Positions 61,620 through 64,000 of a stretch of DNA of 64,000 nt are shown in pieces. Each line of letters starts with the position of its first letter. Within the stretch, counting starts at the first letter, position 1. Under the pieces are notes generated by a model. It saw nothing but the letters and a program-made list of their open reading frames with translations. It had not been told where the DNA came from and searched no databases. The stretch is taken from assembly GCA_029783825.1 (NCBI GenBank), contig JAREIK010008118.1, positions 1 through 64,000 of the forward strand, given 5' to 3'. A program made the translations under genes and the position numbers. The DNA is from Sapria himalayana (lineage: Eukaryota > Streptophyta > Magnoliopsida > Malpighiales > Rafflesiaceae).

Positions 61620-64000
61620 ACTATTTGTCTTTCTATCAGTCTATATATCTTTTAATCTATCTATTTGTTTATATATTTATCTATCTATCTAACTTTCTAT
61701 CTGTTTATCTATCTATCTCTCAATCAATCAATCTATCTATTTATTTATCTATCTATATGTATATCTATCTATCTATATATCAATCAATCAATTTGTGTAT
61801 TAATTATTCTATATATATACATATATTTGTCAATCCATCTATATATCTATCTATTTATTTATTTGACGATCTATATGTCTATGTATCTATCAATATATCT
61901 ATCTATCAATCTATTTATCTATCTAACTAACTATCTATCTATCTATTTATATATATGTCTATCAAATAATCTATCTATCTATCAGTCTATCTATCTATGT
62001 ATCTATATATCTAAATATTTATCTATCAATTTATTTGTCTATCTTTATGTTGATCTATCAAAATATCATTCTATCTATATTTTAGTTTTTCATTATATCT
62101 AACTTTTTGTCTATCTATTTATTTATCTATATATCTATCATTCTATCTATCTATCGATCTGTCTATCTATCTGTATATATATCTATCTATCTAACAATCT
62201 AATTATCTTTCAAAATAACTATCGATCTATCAATATATATAACTATATGTATATCTATCTATCTTTCTATATCTCTGTCTATATATTTATGTATCCACCT
62301 AACTATTTATCTATTTGTCTCTCTGACAATATATTTATCTAATCTATATGTATATCAATCTATCTATTTATTTGTCTATCTATCTATCATTCTATCTATT
62401 ATATCATTTATCGATTAATCTTTATATTTTTTTTCTATTTATCTGTGTATCTATCTGACTATCTATCTGTCTATTTTAATTTTTATTTATCTATCCAACT
62501 ATCTATCTATCTATCTATCTATCTTCCAATCTATTTATTTTCCTATCTATTATCTATATATTTATCTGTCTATTTGTGTTTCTTTATGTATATATATTGG
62601 TCTATCAACATGTCTATTTATCTATCTAGTGATCTATCTATATATGTGTCTATCTATTTGTCTAACTATGTATCTAGAAAGTTATATATCTATCATCTAT
62701 CTATATTTCACTCTATCTATCAAAAAATTGGTATACCTATTTGTCAATCTATATGTCGATCTATCTATTGGTCTCTTTATCTATCTATCTATTTGTATAT
62801 CTATCTATTAATATATCTATATAACTATCAATCTATCGATTTGTCAATCAATCTTACAATCTATTTTCTATCTATCTTTCTAACTATTTATCTATTTATA
62901 TGTCTATTTGTCTATATATAAATTTGTCTATCAATTTGGCTATCACTCTATAAAACAATCTGTCTATCTATCTATCTAAGTATTTATATATCATCTCTCA
63001 GCCTATCTTTATGTCTATCTATCTATATATCCATCTGTATATTTATCTATCTATCATTTTGTATATATATATGTCAATTCATTTGTCAATCTATCTATCT
63101 ATATATCTATCTATATATTTATCTATCTATATTTTTATCTATCTATCTATATTTCTATGTATCTGTTGATTTATCTATGTATTAATCAATCATTCTATCT
63201 ATCTATCTATCTATTTATCTATTTATCTATTTATCTATCTATCTACCTATCTATTTAATTATTTGTCTATCTATTTATTTATCTACCTTTATATCGCTCT
63301 ATATTTCTATCTATCTATTTGTCTATCTATCTGTCTATCTATCTATATATTTGTCTTTATATTTATCTATATACCTAACTATCAATCTATTTATCTATCT
63401 ATCTATTTATTTGTCAATTTATATGTATAATCATCTATCTATATACATGTTAATTTATTTGTATATCTATCTATCTATATATCTATTTGTCTATCTATCT
63501 ATATATCTATAAATCTATATATTTGTCTATCTATATGTCTAGTTATCTATCTATCTATATTTCAAACTATTTATCTAAATATCATTATGTCTATCTATAT
63601 ATCTATCTATATGTATATCTATTTCAGTATATCTGTCTATATATATGTCCATTTATTTATCTATCCATGTGATATATATATCTATATCTATCTATCTATA
63701 TCTAATTATATAACTATATATTTGTCTATCTATCTATCATTATGAATACCTATCTATGTATCTATCTTTTGTCGATCTATCTTTTAATCTATCTATTTAT
63801 CTATTTACCTATCTCTCTATCTAGCTATATGTCTATCTATATATTTGTCTATCTATATGTATATAAATCTATCTATCTATTTATCTTTCTAAATATCTAT
63901 CTGTTTGTCTATCTATCTATTTGTCTATCTATCTGGCTATCTATCTGTCTCACTATTTATCTATATATTTTTTTATCTATTTGCCAATCTATCCATCATC
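61620..64000 (+). repeat. TATC tetranucleotide array, runs off the window
   Basis: Diverged CTAT/TATC repeat starting directly after the CACTA terminus at 61619 and continuing to the window end. Opposite orientation to the array at 57631-61298. Reading frames are repeat translations. Confidence 0.97.

Noticed and set aside
1..64000. A new multi-gene system such as a defence or biosynthetic cluster
   Set aside because: No set of intact adjacent genes exists. All recognisable coding sequence is transposon-derived or pseudogenic, so the notable signal is structural rather than a gene system.

Overview
The window is AT-rich plant nuclear DNA made almost entirely of repeats. The evidence for a plant is several CACTA (En/Spm-type) transposons with plant-type TNP2-like and TNP1-like genes, a plant L1-type LINE with a C-terminal RNase H region, and pseudogene pieces of plant ARF1, DNA topoisomerase II and a trichome-birefringence-like (TBL) protein. 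I cannot name the species. I found no intact host gene, no rRNA or tRNA gene, and nothing prokaryotic. Every recognisable coding region has stops, frameshifts or truncations.

Layout: 1-2620 is AT-rich satellite (about 0.5 kb monomer over most of it), running into CACTA element A (+ strand, about 2640-9176). A abuts a piece of a second CACTA transposase on the - strand (9177-9945), whose end is duplicated as an 80-bp inverted repeat around a small GATA array (9946-10303). From 10304 to 17060 is mostly unassigned AT-rich DNA with an LTR-like patch and a TBL exon-1 pseudogene. Satellite returns at 17070-18290, followed by a transposase 5' fragment (about 20 kb) and the 3' end of a second CACTA family (subterminal TAGCTAGGG motif) at 22113. 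A 2.9-kb TATC array fills 22114-25021 and ends exactly at the 3' terminus of CACTA element B (- strand, 25022 to about 30385), which runs into inverted satellite. That satellite carries an intronless full-length ARF1 retrocopy with a 15-bp target-site duplication. At 35506 a second TAGCTAGGG-family end leads into another TATC array, split by a 3-kb 5'-truncated LINE (36389-39446). After a nested inverted repeat (40871-41208) and more AT repeat comes a segment with a TOP2 fragment and a third TAGCTAGGG-family end, then a GATA array (43991-46973). This array is split by a 10.66-kb, structurally complete CACTA element C (46974-57630, genes on the - strand) and continues to 61298. A fourth TAGCTAGGG-family end (61299-61619) leads into a TATC array that runs off the window.

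Nothing here works as a gene network. The interest is structural. Diverged GATA/TATC arrays total roughly 14 kb and repeatedly start or stop at CACTA termini or inside inverted duplications of CACTA sequence, and the AT satellite repeatedly lies on the 5' side of CACTA transposase genes in the same relative orientation. The insertions give a relative history: arrays and satellites first, then the LINE, ARF1 retrocopy and element C inserted into them. Many long reading frames in the arrays are artefacts: a tetranucleotide repeat reads Tyr-Leu-Ser-Ile in all three frames.
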